Source: Dryomyza anilis
Taxonomy: Eukaryota; Arthropoda; Insecta; Diptera; Dryomyzidae
Direction: 5' to 3'
NCBI GenBank assembly: GCA_951804985.1
Contig: OX638130.1
Location: 96,903,700 to 96,967,699, forward strand
DNA: 64,000 nt
Within the stretch, counting starts at the first letter, position 1. Each line of letters starts with the position of its first letter. Below are positions 11,338 through 22,365 of the stretch, piece by piece. Made by a program: the position numbers and the translations under genes. The notes beneath the pieces are model-generated. The model did no database searches, was not told where the DNA came from, and saw nothing but the letters and a program-made list of their open reading frames with translations.

Positions 11338-14080
11338 CCCTCTTCAATGGAAAATGGTATGAGTTTTATATTTTGCGGTTTTGCAACACGACCACAATTA
11401 AATTTGCTTGGTTTGAGGTAGACTTAGATAAGTTCAATGTTAAACTAAAACTTGTGTTTTAATATATTTTTACATTTAACATAATTAAACTATAAAATTC
11501 AATGTTTTTGCAAGTGTCAACTTTATAATGCTACCTTTGGCAAGCAGAACTCCAAAGAATTTCCGCCAATTCAATTCTCATTCAATTGTTTGCAGTTTGC
11601 TGTCAGAGCAATTTTAATTTGCAACTGTTTACAAATGTTGCTGTGGTCCTTTTTGTAACTACTTGCTGTTGCTTTTTGTTATCGCTGTTGCTGCTGATGT
11701 TGCTGCTGCCACTGTTGCTGCTACTGCTGTTGTTATCATTGTTACTGTTATTGTTGCAATGTTGCCAGCAACTACTGCAAATGAATATGCATGAAGTTAG
11801 TCGCATGTGGCAGCACTCGGAAGAATTGTCGAGACCTTGCGGTTCAACTGAAGACGCAACAATGTCTTTCACAAAATTACACATTGAACTTGTTTCTGCT
11901 GGAAGGTGCTGCTGCCGCTGCCACTCTGCAACACACCCACTGCCGTCGACAACACATGCAACAACTTGCAATGTTTGCCATGTACACAAAATTTTGTGCA
12001 AATTTCATTCAAGTAAAAGTATTCGCAGCAAGTGTTTTTGCATTTCTGTTGCTTCTGCTTTTGCTGCCGCTGCCAGTCTGCCAACCAACAAAACTTTCTC
12101 ATATTGCCACAGCTGAGTAGTTGCTGGAATGGGGGTGGTGTTTGTAGGAGGCAGCTTTCGGTACTCTATTGTGTAGGCGGTAATTGGAGCACTTTTCGTC
12201 TGCACCTCCGCATCGCCATAGTCAAACATCTGACAAAGTAATGAATTATGTTGGTTTGGAGCGTTTTGAAAACAACTTAAGTGAGATTTTGTTGCTGACA
12301 ATGATGACGAGCATGATGGCGAGATGACGGTAATAGTAGAGCACAATGGTAGTGGTAGCAGTAGTGGTAACAGTAGTTGCTATAATAGGGTAGATTCTTC
12401 TTCTACGACTTTGGTTGGTTGGTTATTGCTGATGAGTTTGCTGTTGATGAAACAATCTGTGATAGAATTTACAAGGATTAACACAAGGCTTATCGAGTAA
12501 GTCCTTTTTTGTGAAGTGTTGAAAGATAATGTCTACGGAATTTATGCAAAATTTACTTGTTACAATAAAACAACAACAGCAATAACAAAAAAAAAAAAAA
12601 TAGGCAGCCTCTTATTGTGTCAAAGTCGCAAATCTTCGTAGAGTACATGATTTATTTCTTGTAATTTGTTTTCTATGCGTAGCTTTATTTGCAAAATTAA
12701 GTATATTAAGTCTTAGGACATTTAAGACACAAAACTGTCAACGTGTCAAAAACTCTCGAAGAGGTTTTAATGTATAAGGTGGTCGGTATAATTCGTGCAA
12801 CATTTCAAAGACTTATATTAGCGTTTTAAATGTGCGATTTATTGTGTAAAATTTAGTCAAGCTAATGATCTTTTATAATTCTTAGTATCCAATATACTGT
12901 GCGTCTTAACAAACCAACTAAACTGTTGAGAGATGCCGACGAATTGCTTTGATATTGAAGCCTGTTCTAAAAATGATATTATGTGAAAACTCTATCAAAG
13001 CGGTAGGCAGATATCGAACTGACAAATCGAAGTTATATCGAAACGAACATTGTTCGAAACACGTATTTATTTAAAACTCTAAAATAAGTTAGATATGATA
13101 ATCGACCAACAACTGAATGATTATATATGAGCCCTATATCCCTAATGACAGACCCCAGGCTTTTGAAAATAGTAAACATTCTGAATCCCAGCCATAGGCA
13201 GATTTCGGTTGATATATGTTACAATTAATCAGTAGCCTTACCCATCCTTTATCGAACAAACTTCGACTTCATAACTTTAAAAAGAGGTTTCCTTAAATTT
13301 AGCATCGTACGACAAATATCGCTCATGGGAGATCAACACTGAACCAAAATTTGGCCGCCAAAACTAAACCGATAAATTTTTCCGGACCCCTCCGGAATTG
13401 GTCGTCGCTTGGTTATGTTCTCAATCCTGGTAGTTTCTTCATGGACTCTTTTTCAAATATAATCGGGATAATAAACAGATCAAGTATTTTTCTCATAGTG
13501 ACTTCGAAGTAACTTAATACAAAAAATCATAAAATAGTATGCTCCAAGTCGTGGTAAACTTGATTAGTGTTTACATGTTGTATTTTTTTTAATAATACTC
13601 TATGGATTAATTGCTTAATGTGTTGGACTTCGTGCCGAAAGTTCCCGTAGTTCAGCTGTAAATTTCGTCTGAGTACTATCATAATCTTACAGTAAAAGGG
13701 GTTTCTTCGGACGAGCGTTGTCTATATGCTTACAATGGCAAACGTCTGTGGGTAAAATTTACCTTAAATAGTACACAATTTTTCGAATTCGGAATAAAAT
13801 TGTATTTTCCGTCATTTCAGGATCTTGATACTTTCCTTCTATGCATTGTATTTGTTGCACAAGTGATACAAATGTAGTGATATCCACAATTTCTTGTTCT
13901 TGCATCATGCATTTACATTTTGTGCACGAACAAGAGAAAGAACAAGATCGACATTTTCTTGCAAGTGCAAGAACAAGACTATCGCTGCGATAACTGTGCA
14001 AATCCAAGAACACGAAGCAATACAACGTTTACAATGATTGTACAGTTTCAGCTAATTTGTCTACTATCTTCGTCTTAATA
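11338..14080. other. No gene recognised; opa run and AT-rich DNA
   Basis: About 11655-11765 is a CTG/TTG-rich run that yields leucine-rich frames on one strand and glutamine/asparagine/serine-rich frames on the other. The open frame at 11586-12116 is produced by this run. 12770-13500 holds unique AT-rich sequence with nothing recognised. Confidence 0.55.
13608..13665 (+). mobile_element. Degenerate SINE-1 head
   Basis: TTGCTTAATGTGTTGGACTT followed by GTGCCGAAAGTTCCCGTAG aligns with the SINE-1 head (TGGTTAGTGCGTTGGACTG, GAGCCGAAAGGTCCCGGG). The B box is eroded and the body is absent. Confidence 0.45.
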
Positions 14081-14082
14081 TG

Positions 14083-15077
14083 CACAGAAAAAAATCATCA
14101 ATATGATAAAATTATTCATAAATATTATGAATTTTTCTACCAACTACCAGATGCATCATATTGATACCTCCGTACATTAAATGTCATATTGATTAATACA
14201 TTCATTATATATATGGGCAATTTCTCACCAAATCGACCAGCGGCTGGAACTCACCTTCTTCGATTTCAATGAAATTTTGGGAATTGATAAAGGATATTGA
14301 GGCATGCACTCATTTTAAAAAGGTTCCTTTTTAAGGACCACAATTTTGAAGATCGAAGATAATGACCACGGGACACATGTTAACGTTTACAACTTAATTT
14401 TTCTAAAAGCTTGTTCTATTAGCTTTAAAACGAGTAATTAACGGAGTTTCTAGCATTTCTAGTTCAAGAGATATTTAAATATGAACAACCATACAAATGT
14501 GAATATTGGCCCTTTTGTCCAAATTTGAGCCACTGTATCTCTGGAAGTAGTGGTCGGAAAAAAAAATGGTTAGTGCATGTCTCGATATCCTTTATCAGTT
14601 GCCAAAATTTCATTAAAATCGAAAAGATAAAATCTCAAATTTGACTTTTTTTGGTCGATTTGGTGTGGAATGGCCCACATATGAAATTATTCATACTATC
14701 GAACATCATAGTGAATAAGGAAATATTTAATACAATGAATATTGATGAATTTGTTCATAATATATATCAATATAATATTAAATATGATGAATATTGCTTA
14801 ATAATATTTTTTTTTTTCAAAACAAATAAATTGATGGAAAATTGTTTTACGAATTTTTCAAAAAAAAAAAAATTTTTTAAAAAATATTTCGAAGAAAAAG
14901 TGTTGTTACAATTTTATTTAAAAAAAATAACAGAAATCGTTTTTTTTATTATCCGAGAAAAAAATTCGAAGAAAAAAAATGTTCGAAAAAAAATTAATCC
15001 GAAAAAAATTTTGTTTTCGAAAAAAAAAACAATTCAAAAAATATTTTTTTTTTTGTTTAAATATATTTTCTATATAT
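14083..15077 (+). mobile_element. Family B element, right half lost
   Basis: It begins CACAGAAAAAAATCATCAATA and shows the family landmarks in order (TTCATAAATATTATGAATTTTT, CCAACTACCAGAT, ATTGATACCTCCG, TTGATGAATTTGTTCATAAT), then the A-run/T-run centre. It stops at about 15077 where another sequence begins. A family D element interrupts it at 14215-14676. Long lysine/phenylalanine frames in the centre are artefacts of low complexity. Confidence 0.75.
14215..14676. mobile_element. Family D foldback (GGGC...GCCC) inside family B
   Basis: The left end GGGCAATTTCTCACC and the right end, inverted GGGCCATTCCACACC, continue into CAAATCGACCA on both sides. Inverted similarity extends further inward: TTTCAATGAAATTTTGGGAA and TTGATAAAGGATATTGAGGC have inverse partners near the right end. 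The length is 462 bp. The uninterrupted family B sequence at 17340-17390 reads CATTATACATATGAAC, so the insertion lies at that ATATG. No coding capacity. Confidence 0.65.
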
Positions 15078-15382
15078 GGGCATTTCTACAGGAAAGTCCA
15101 CCGAGGCCGAAAAACTAAAAGTTGACAAACAATTCTTTCTCATTTGTATTATTAAAGAAAAAATGCGTCACGTCTCACAGTGAATAAAAAGTAACTGTAT
15201 TTGAACAAAATTAAATAACTTCAAAACTTTTAAGTATATTTCATTGATTTTGTTTTAACGAAATTGGAAAATATCAAGGCACAGTTACGCATTATAAGAT
15301 TTATTCTATTTTTTCTCAATTAATGTGTAAAAAAATAATTTTTGAGAATTTTTGAAAAATTTTGACAGCTGATTTCTCAAAA
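15078..15382. repeat. AT-rich segment shared with 55990-56330
   Basis: It starts GGGCATTTCTACAGG, similar to the family D end. It contains AAATAACTTCAAAAC, TTTCATTGATTTTGTT and AATATCAAGGCACAGTTACG, which resemble ATAACTTCAAAAC, TTTCGTTGAATTTTTTGG and AATATCAAGGTGTAGTTGTG at 56017-56100. It is probably a degenerate repeat related to family D; no gene. Confidence 0.35.
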
Positions 15383-15817
15383 CCCTAGTAGAAATTTTGT
15401 CATGAAGTGATGATTTGTCATGAAGTGATCATGTCATTATTTGAGATGATCGGGATATGACGAGACCCATAATGTCCTTGTAACGCAGTGTCCTGATCAT
15501 GTATTGACCTCAGGCCATGATCATGTACTTATCGGGCAATTCCCCATGTTAATATTTACTCGACAATAGCCTTGTCTGAGCCCGAGCATAATAGGGTTTT
15601 TCTCATTAATCTCGATCATTGCCTGATGCTAATTTCGTTATGAGGAACAAATAATGTAGCTATGATCGGGAACATTGACTGTTTAGATAATGTAAACCCT
15701 GCTATGGTAAGCATGATAAGGGCATGCAAAGGCAATGATCATATTTTTTCTAATTGGGCTTACCCAACGAAATCCCGATCATTTCCCGATGGCGCATCGG
15801 GCATATTTCTACTAGGG
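15383..15817. mobile_element. Family E TIR element (CCCTAG), 435 bp
   Basis: Ends are CCCTAGTAGAAAT and ATTTCTACTAGGG, an exact 13-bp inverted repeat, flanked by AA on both sides. The interior is dense in TGATCAT/ATGATC motifs, as in the 138-bp relative at 49502-49639. No coding frame of note. Confidence 0.7.
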
Positions 15818-15826
15818 AATACGGAT

Positions 15827-16200
15827 CCGATATCGGAATATTTTTTTTTTTATTTTTTACTTCCATTATAGTGATTAGAAATAAGTTAGTATGAATGGAG
15901 TATATCGCTTGTGGTCCTTTGGAGAAATTTACAAAAAAATACACAAATGTGTCAAATTAGAATAAAAATGGGAGTTTTTGTCTTCATATTTCTTAAAGTC
16001 CGTAACCGATATCGGAATATTTTTTTTTGTTTTTGGCCATATTGATAGTGATTAGAAATAAATTAGGATATCACTTGCAGTCGATGTAATAAATTTACAA
16101 ACAAATGCACATATATGTGAAATTTGAATAAAATGAAAGTATTTGACATGTTATGTCTCAAAATCCGAAATTGATATGGGGATGATTTTATTTTTGTTTT
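15827..16200. repeat. Tandem repeat of about 180 bp, just over two units
   Basis: CCGATATCGGAATATTTTTT begins at 15827 and again at 16006. The following sequence (ATAGTGATTAGAAATAA, AATTTACAAA, AATAAAA-TG) repeats in the same order. A third, diverged start (CCGAAATTGATATGGGGATG) lies at about 16167. Confidence 0.7.
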
Positions 16201-16257
16201 TCTGATTTGTGGTTTTTAAAGGGCTTGTAGAGTTGGTTTGTGTATAAGACATATTTG

Positions 16258-16571
16258 GTTTGGGAACAAACTATATAATCGAATATTCGAATATCGATTT
16301 TCGAAATATAATCGAAAATATTTGAAATCGAATATTTTCAGTCAAATTTACAAGTGTATACAATTCGCTGGTTTTATTTCGTAAACATTTTAAATAAGCA
16401 TTTTATTGAATATATGTTAAAAAAAAAGGAATGTGTAACAACTGAAATTACTTTATAGAAGCAGAGACGAAATTGATGGAGTCGGAGGAGAAGAACTTGG
16501 TGTTGGTAAAATATATGGCATAGTGTAAAGGTAAAAGTGTAAGATAAATAAAATAAAATAAATTAAATAAG

Positions 16572-16614
<43 letters not shown>

Positions 16615-16615
16615 A
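16258..16615. repeat. TCGAATATTCG-type simple repeat and (AAAT)n microsatellite
   Basis: About 16275-16345 is made of ATCGAATATTCGAATATCGA-like units. 16571-16615 is an (AAAT)n run of about eleven units, which gives a tyrosine/leucine/isoleucine repeat frame on the minus strand that is not a gene. Confidence 0.8.
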
Positions 16616-16812
16616 CAGCACCTGCACAGAACGAACCATCACCGCAATATGAAACAATAAAATAGTTTTTTTAAATAATATTAAATAATGTGAAATTACA
16701 TAAATGTGAAATTGTGTGCATAAAATGTATGAAAATGTGTACATAAAATATATGGAATTAATTCATTAATACGATGAAATTGGTCCTTGGTTGAGGTACT
16801 CGACAAAATATA

Positions 16813-17151
16813 GGGGTTTTCAATAAGAGCGCTTCAAAAGTTTTTTTCAAAGGTTTCTCAACAAGGACGCTACAAAAGTAGAGCGACAGGGACAGCAAAC
16901 GACGCCATATTTCTTGCCGCTCTTTTGATATTTCTCTTCAGTAAGGTTTGCCATTTCATGATGGAAAGATATACGAGCCAAAAATGAGTCGAAATTATTT
17001 AAATTTACTACCGAAATTCGAATTCGTATATCTTTCCATCATGAAATGGCAAACCTTCCTGAAAAGGAATGTCAAAAGAACGGCAAGAAATATGGCTTCG
17101 TTTGCAGTCCCTGTCGCTCTACTTTTGTAGCGTCCCTTTTAAAAAACCGTT
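16813..17151 (+). mobile_element. Family C foldback element, full length 339 bp
   Basis: TA flanks it at 16811-16812 and 17152-17153. The two arms of roughly 130 bp are near-complementary (GACGCTACAAAAGTAGAGCG, GTTTGCCATTTCATGATGGA and inverse copies) around a short AT-rich centre. The left end carries an extra outer module (CAATAAGAGCGCTTC) that the right end lacks, giving the element a direction. It encodes no protein, and its transcripts would fold into a long hairpin. Confidence 0.85.
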
Positions 17152-17208
17152 TACATAAAATAAATGTACAAATACGTAAATGTTGAGAATCTTTTTTTTC
17201 TGTGCATG

Positions 17209-18085
17209 CACATAAAAAAAAATTCTTCAATAAGATGAATTTATTCATAAATATTATGAATTTATTCATAAATATTATGAATTTTTTCACCAACTACCAG
17301 ATACATTATATTGACACCACCGTTCATTAAATGACGTATTAATGAAGGCATTCATTATACATATGAACAAAATATTCAATACAATGAATTTGAATTGTCA
17401 TATTGATAAATTTGTTCATAATATTTTTTCCAAAAAAAAAAATATAAAATAATTTGAAAAAAAAGTGTTGTTTGAAAAATGTTTTTAAAAAAATAACAGT
17501 AAAAAAATTATCCGTTTAAATAAATTAAATTTCGGAATAAAAAAAAATTGTTCGGAAAAAAAATGTTGGAAATTTTTTTTTTTAAACATTTCGTAAAAAA
17601 AATTAGTTTGAAAAAAAAAAAAATCGAAAATAAAAAAAATTTCGAAAAAAAATTTTTTTTTTCAAAAATATATTTTTAATATATATACATTTTTATTAAC
17701 AAAAAATTTGTAATTATAATAAATATATTTTAAAACATTTTACTAATTTACGCATGTTGAGCAAGCATTATATAAGAAATAACACACAAGATCTACTTGA
17801 GAACTAAGAAGTACGGCAAAAAATGAACGAACAAAAAATATTTGGATAGAAATTTAGTTTAATGAACAGCGTTCTTCAATATTATGAACATATATGTTGT
17901 ATTTCATATTTTGGTTCATTAATATGATGAAACGTATTCTTTACATCTAATTCATCATATTGAAGAACACTTTTTCGACACTTACCAAGCGTTCATAATA
18001 TTTATGATAGCAGTCATAACATTGATGGCGTTAGCATGGTTTAAAGAACGGAATTCATCAATATGATGTACATTTTTTTTCTGTG
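17209..18085 (+). mobile_element. Family B element, complete without insertions (877 bp)
   Basis: It starts CACATAAAAAAAAATTC, ends TTTTTTTTCTGTG, and is followed by TA. A stray family B terminus (TTTTTTTTCTGTG, 17191-17204) abuts its left side. This is the only uninterrupted complete copy and the best reference. It has repeated ATTCATCATATTGAAGAAC motifs in both arms, an A-run/T-run core at about 17420-17690, and no transposase. Short CACAG ends plus a TA site fit a non-autonomous Tc1/mariner-like element (inference). Confidence 0.8.
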
Positions 18086-18087
18086 TA

Positions 18088-20280
18088 TATGTAATTTCAA
18101 AAATTAAATAAATTTAAATTATTTGAAAAAATGACAGTGAAGTCAAATATTGTCCGAAGTTTATTTCCATCAACTATACATTCTAAATAAAGCAACAAAA
18201 AGGTAAAAATGGTATAATATTAAAACGAAGCACTTCATAATTTATTTATTTATTATGAAAATACATTTTACGATAACTTTACTAAAGGCCAAGCGTTGTG
18301 TTTTTTTTTTTCAAAGCCATTGTTGTACACTTTTTATTAACCTTCATCACACCACTTCCGACCGGATATTTTGCATTATGCATTATTTTACACATAAATT
18401 GTTCTAATGCATTAAAATCCCAATGGATTTCAAACATTTCCAATTAATGCCTAAAAGCATTATAAAGCCCGACAGTCATTAATACACACCATTCCGCAAC
18501 AGTCGAGGACGAGGCAATTTGGCAAAACTTTGCACCAAGTCAATTTCCGGTATTTGTAAAAATCCCCACAGAGATTCGTTGAAGCGCGCGCGAGCAGCAC
18601 CTGACGAAACAAATGCTATGTTGCTGCTGCTGTAACTGCTTATTTTAAAACATTTCAACAACTCATTTAATAATTCAATAACTAAAAATTCATTATCCTT
18701 GTGAGTGCGACGTCGCCGTGCTGCTTAACCCGCCCGGGATGGACAGCAGCAAGTGCACTCAGGCGTAAGAAAAACACTCGCAAAGGGTTTCCGTCGAAAG
18801 CAACATTGAAAGTTAAAAATAAAATGAAAAATACAAAAAAAAAAAAACAAACTGCTCCTGTGTGTTGTTGTGTGGTTTTTATTTCATCTGCCAAAAACAA
18901 ATCAAAAATTCAACTTGTTATTAAAGCAGCAACAGCAACATCAGCAGTAGTAGCAGCAACATCAACAGCAGTAGTAGTAGCAGCAATAGTAGCAACAGCA
19001 ATGCGCGACTTGCAGCAACTTTCATTTGATATTTATGAACGCTGCCAACGTCGACGGCGACACAGCGCAGATGTGTGCAATATTCATCAACGCAGTAGCA
19101 GCAGCAACAGCAGAACCTTTGCAGCATGTTGGTAACTACTACAGCGACAGCAACACATGTACTCTGCTCACATGTGTGGGAGTCGTGTCGTGGCGAGGCG
19201 ACTGAGGTCAGGACATCAGGAAGGAAGGAAGAAATAAAAATAAAATTACAAATTTACAACAAAAACAGTGAAGCAACAAACTTTATCTTCCAGCAGCAGC
19301 TAGCTCATGACAGAGCAACAACGGTAGCAACATCAGCAGCAGAAAAGATGAAGTTTTCCATTCTCTCACATCTTTTAGCAACAACAGCGAGCAGCAGCAG
19401 CAACAGCAGCAGAATAAATAAAGTGCAGAGTAAATAAAATAAATTATTAAGGAAAAACACTGAAGCATTCAAAGCAAAGTGGGTGCAGGATGTCGAGGTC
19501 GCGTTAACAGCAGCAGCAGCAGTAGCAAGGATGTTGTTGCTTTCTGCCGGATGCCAGCACTTGGGGCGGCATACGCCTGTCGCACATATGCGCACCCTCC
19601 TGGTTTGAGAATTGTGTTGTTTTCCCTTTTATTTTTAATGGATGAGCTCAAATAAATCTGATGCTTTGTAAAATGTAAAAACACGAATAATTTAAAATCA
19701 TAATCAAATAGCCTGCAACGTATTCGCACATGCGAAACATTTTTGAAAAGCTTTGCTTTTCCCTTAAATTTCATATTTTCTTTAACAAACCATTTAACTA
19801 CCATCATCTTGTCAACTGCAGTCTTCTGCATGTCTAGACACATTGCATGTCTTGACATTGAACATATTATTTTGTAAAATTCTACTCAAGTTGACTATGT
19901 TCCTTAGGGTCTCGAAACTTAAAATGCTGTATGCATTTTCTCAAGTTTTACATATGCCTCAAACTTCACCACAGTGCGTTCTTAATATTTCGCGCAATTT
20001 TCTCATTCGTAGACCCGTCACATGTAGGACCACTTCATATGTAATTCAATAAATTTGCCAGAATTTCACAAATCAAATTCCCTGCAATTAGTCTGCAAAG
20101 TTTTTGCCGTATTGTGTGATTTCTGCAAATAATTGTGCTTGTGTGAAATTCGTCGAGTTAGTGTTGTTGCGCATACAGTTGAAGAAATTTATTACATTTT
20201 CAAAGATAGTCAATGCTAAAGATTCTTGGTTTTTAGTCAACTCGGAGGATGCGTCTTATTTTTGCTATGCATAGTGTTGA
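18088..20280. other. No gene recognised; dense opa runs
   Basis: CAG/CAA/TAG triplet runs lie at about 18926-18995, 19090-19118, 19330-19420 and 19507-19530. All longer frames here are polyalanine, polyleucine, polycysteine or polyserine readings of these runs. The rest is AT-rich with no recognised motif. Confidence 0.55.
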
Positions 20281-20282
20281 TC

Positions 20283-20515
20283 GAATGAAAGGATTATAGG
20301 TTATTGGTAGGGAGGAAAGATTGCAAATATCAAAGGTGTCGGTAAAAACAGACGCAGGAGATTGTTCCACAAACGTATCGTGCGACTAAAGAACGAATTC
20401 ACTCTGCAATACGTGGTTCTGTTGAGAGCCGAGTGTACTAAGAAGGGGTGGGCTTGGTTCGATGCCCGAGTAGAACGAGAGAACACACGACTTGAAGGAA
20501 TCATAAAATTAAGAG
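20283..20515 (-). pseudogene. Jockey-like LINE-1 fragment: C-terminal end of reverse transcriptase ORF
   Basis: The minus strand reads VFSRSTRASNQAHPF, HSALNRTT and SFFSRTIRLWNNL. This is the tail typical of jockey/CR1-type LINE reverse transcriptases, where a conserved RLWN-LP motif lies near the C terminus. The same words occur in a longer plus-strand copy at 45264-45898 and, eroded, at 35573-35655. Catalytic RT domains are absent and the fragment ends abruptly next to family G at 20578. It is a dead, truncated copy. Confidence 0.75.
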
Positions 20516-20577
20516 AAGAGTTATAAATAGAGAAAGAATTGGGTATAAAGAAATCTTAATAAGAAAAAGCATATATC

Positions 20578-21779
20578 GTCACTGTCATGCCAAAGGGGCG
20601 AATGTTGGGAAATGTTGGGAAATCAAATTTTAAAGTTTGAAATGCTTTAAACATTTTTTAGGTGCTTTAAAAAAACAATTAATACCTTTACACTAATATT
20701 TTATCTTGCACCAATAAAAAATTATAGCAAAAAAACAAAGAAATTGGAAAAATTGAAAATCTTGTCATGCCAAAAGGGCGAATATTTTTGTTTTTTTACT
20801 ATAACTATTTAATGGTACAAGATAAAATAGTGATGTGAAGGTATTAATTGTTTGTTCTTAAAGCACCTATGGATCTGCATCATTAATTAAAAATATTTTG
20901 CCAAATATTAATTTGCCATTTCTTCTTTGCACGAAAAAGAAAATCTGGAAAAATTGAAAATCTTGTCATGCCAAAAGGGCGAATATTTTTGTTTTTTTAC
21001 TATAACTATTTAATGGTACAAGATAAAATAGTGATGTGAAGGTATTAATTGTTTGTTCTTAAAGCACCTATGGATCTGCATCATTAATTAAAAATATTTT
21101 GCCAAACATTAATTTGCCATTTCTTCTTTGCACGAAAAATTGTTTGGCAAAATATTTTTAAATAATGATGCCAATCGATAGGTGCTTTAAAAATAAACAA
21201 TTAGGAACTTTACACCACTATTTTATCTGGCACCAATAAAAAAGTATAGCAAAAAAACGAAGAAATTGGAATAATTGAAAATCTTGTCATGCCAAATGGG
21301 CGAATCTTTTCGGTTTTTTTTGCTATAACTATTTAATAGTACAAGATAAAATTGTGATGAAAGGCAATTATTGTTTGTTTTCGAAGCACCTATGGATCTG
21401 CATAATTAATTAAAAATATTTTGCCAACATTTTTTTCCTGCAAATAACAAATGGCAAATTAATATTTGGCAAAATATTTTTAAATAATGATGCCAATCGA
21501 TAGGTGCTTTGAAAACAAATAACTAATACTTTCACATCACTATTTTATCTTGTACCAATAAAAAGTTATGGCGAAAAACGAAAATAATCGCCCTTTTGGC
21601 ATGACAGGATTTTCAATTTTTCAAATTAGTCCTTTTGGTTTTGTCTTTGGTGACTAGAAATATGTAACAAAATGACACGCGATCTTGGAACAGCATACTT
21701 GAGGATAAACTACATTTAAAAATGTAAAAAAACGCAAATGTAAAAAATTGCACATTCACCCCTTTGGCATGATAGTGAC
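20578..21779. mobile_element. Family G modular foldback element (GTCAC ends), 1202 bp
   Basis: The termini are GTCACTGTCATGCCAAAGGG and the inverse of CCCCTTTGGCATGATAGTGAC. Inside, the terminal module CTTGTCATGCCAAAAGGGCG is repeated in tandem at 20761, 20962 and 21283. Inverted modules (GATGCCAATCGATAGGTGCTTT, CGCCCTTTTGGCATGACAGG) also occur. The first two modules form a nearly perfect 201-bp duplication. There is no coding sequence. A second copy lies at 49075-50157; the superfamily is unknown. Confidence 0.75.
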
Positions 21780-22016
21780 ATTATGATATCTCTAATCGAA
21801 GTAACGATATATTGGTTTCAGAAGGTTATCTAAAGAGGAGTTGTGTACTTCCGAATGTACTCAATGCCCAAAAATGTGTAATTAAAAAATGTATGTAACG
21901 AAATATAGATGAGAATATGTATTTGAAGGAATTTGTTTATACAAATTATATCAGTCTGTTATGGATTGATAAAATACGAAATAATTTGTTGAAAACATGG
22001 ACTAAAACCCATTTAA
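21780..22016. other. Short AT-rich unique stretch
   Basis: Nothing recognisable lies between the family G element and the GGTTCCGATTCC block. Confidence 0.5.
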
Positions 22017-22365
22017 ATATCGGTTTCGATTCCGGTTGCGAAATTTTTCTAACTGGCGTTTCCGGTTCCAACAAAAATAATATTATAGGTTTTCGATTCC
22101 GGTTCCACAAATTGTTTAACAACGGTTCCGATTCCGGTGTCGATGCGGTCTCTGACAGTGACTAAAATATCGGTCCTGCTTCAAAGATTTTTAAAATAGC
22201 GGTTCCGATTCTGATTTCAACCAAAAAAAATATATATGGGTTCATATTTCTGTTCTGATTCCACACTTTTGGTTCCGATTCCAGTTCCAAAATTTGAAAC
22301 GGTTCCGATTCAGGTTCTGATTTCATTTCCGATTTCGATTCCGGTTCTTTTTTGATTCCAGGTTG
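22017..22365. repeat. Degenerate GGTTCCGATTCC repeat block
   Basis: Irregular copies of GATTCCGGTTCC and GGTTCCGATTCC recur about every 12-40 bases. Similar but sparser motifs occur at about 44848 and 56440-56560. It is simple-sequence expansion without a coding frame. Confidence 0.7.

Noticed and set aside
11586..12116. 176-codon leucine-rich open frame and overlapping frames on both strands
   Set aside because: Produced by the CTG/TTG triplet run; several frames are open at once, and no domain or splice logic is visible.
14651..15118. 155-codon lysine/phenylalanine-rich frame
   Set aside because: It runs through the A-run/T-run core of family B; similar frames occur in other copies (for example 10414-10755 and 7139-7441).
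17209..18085. Family B termini (CACAG then A-rich) as RAG/Transib-type recombination signals
   Set aside because: The heptamer would need CACAGTG or CACWATG and a spaced nonamer; the sequence is CACAGAAAAAA with a TA target, so the resemblance is superficial.
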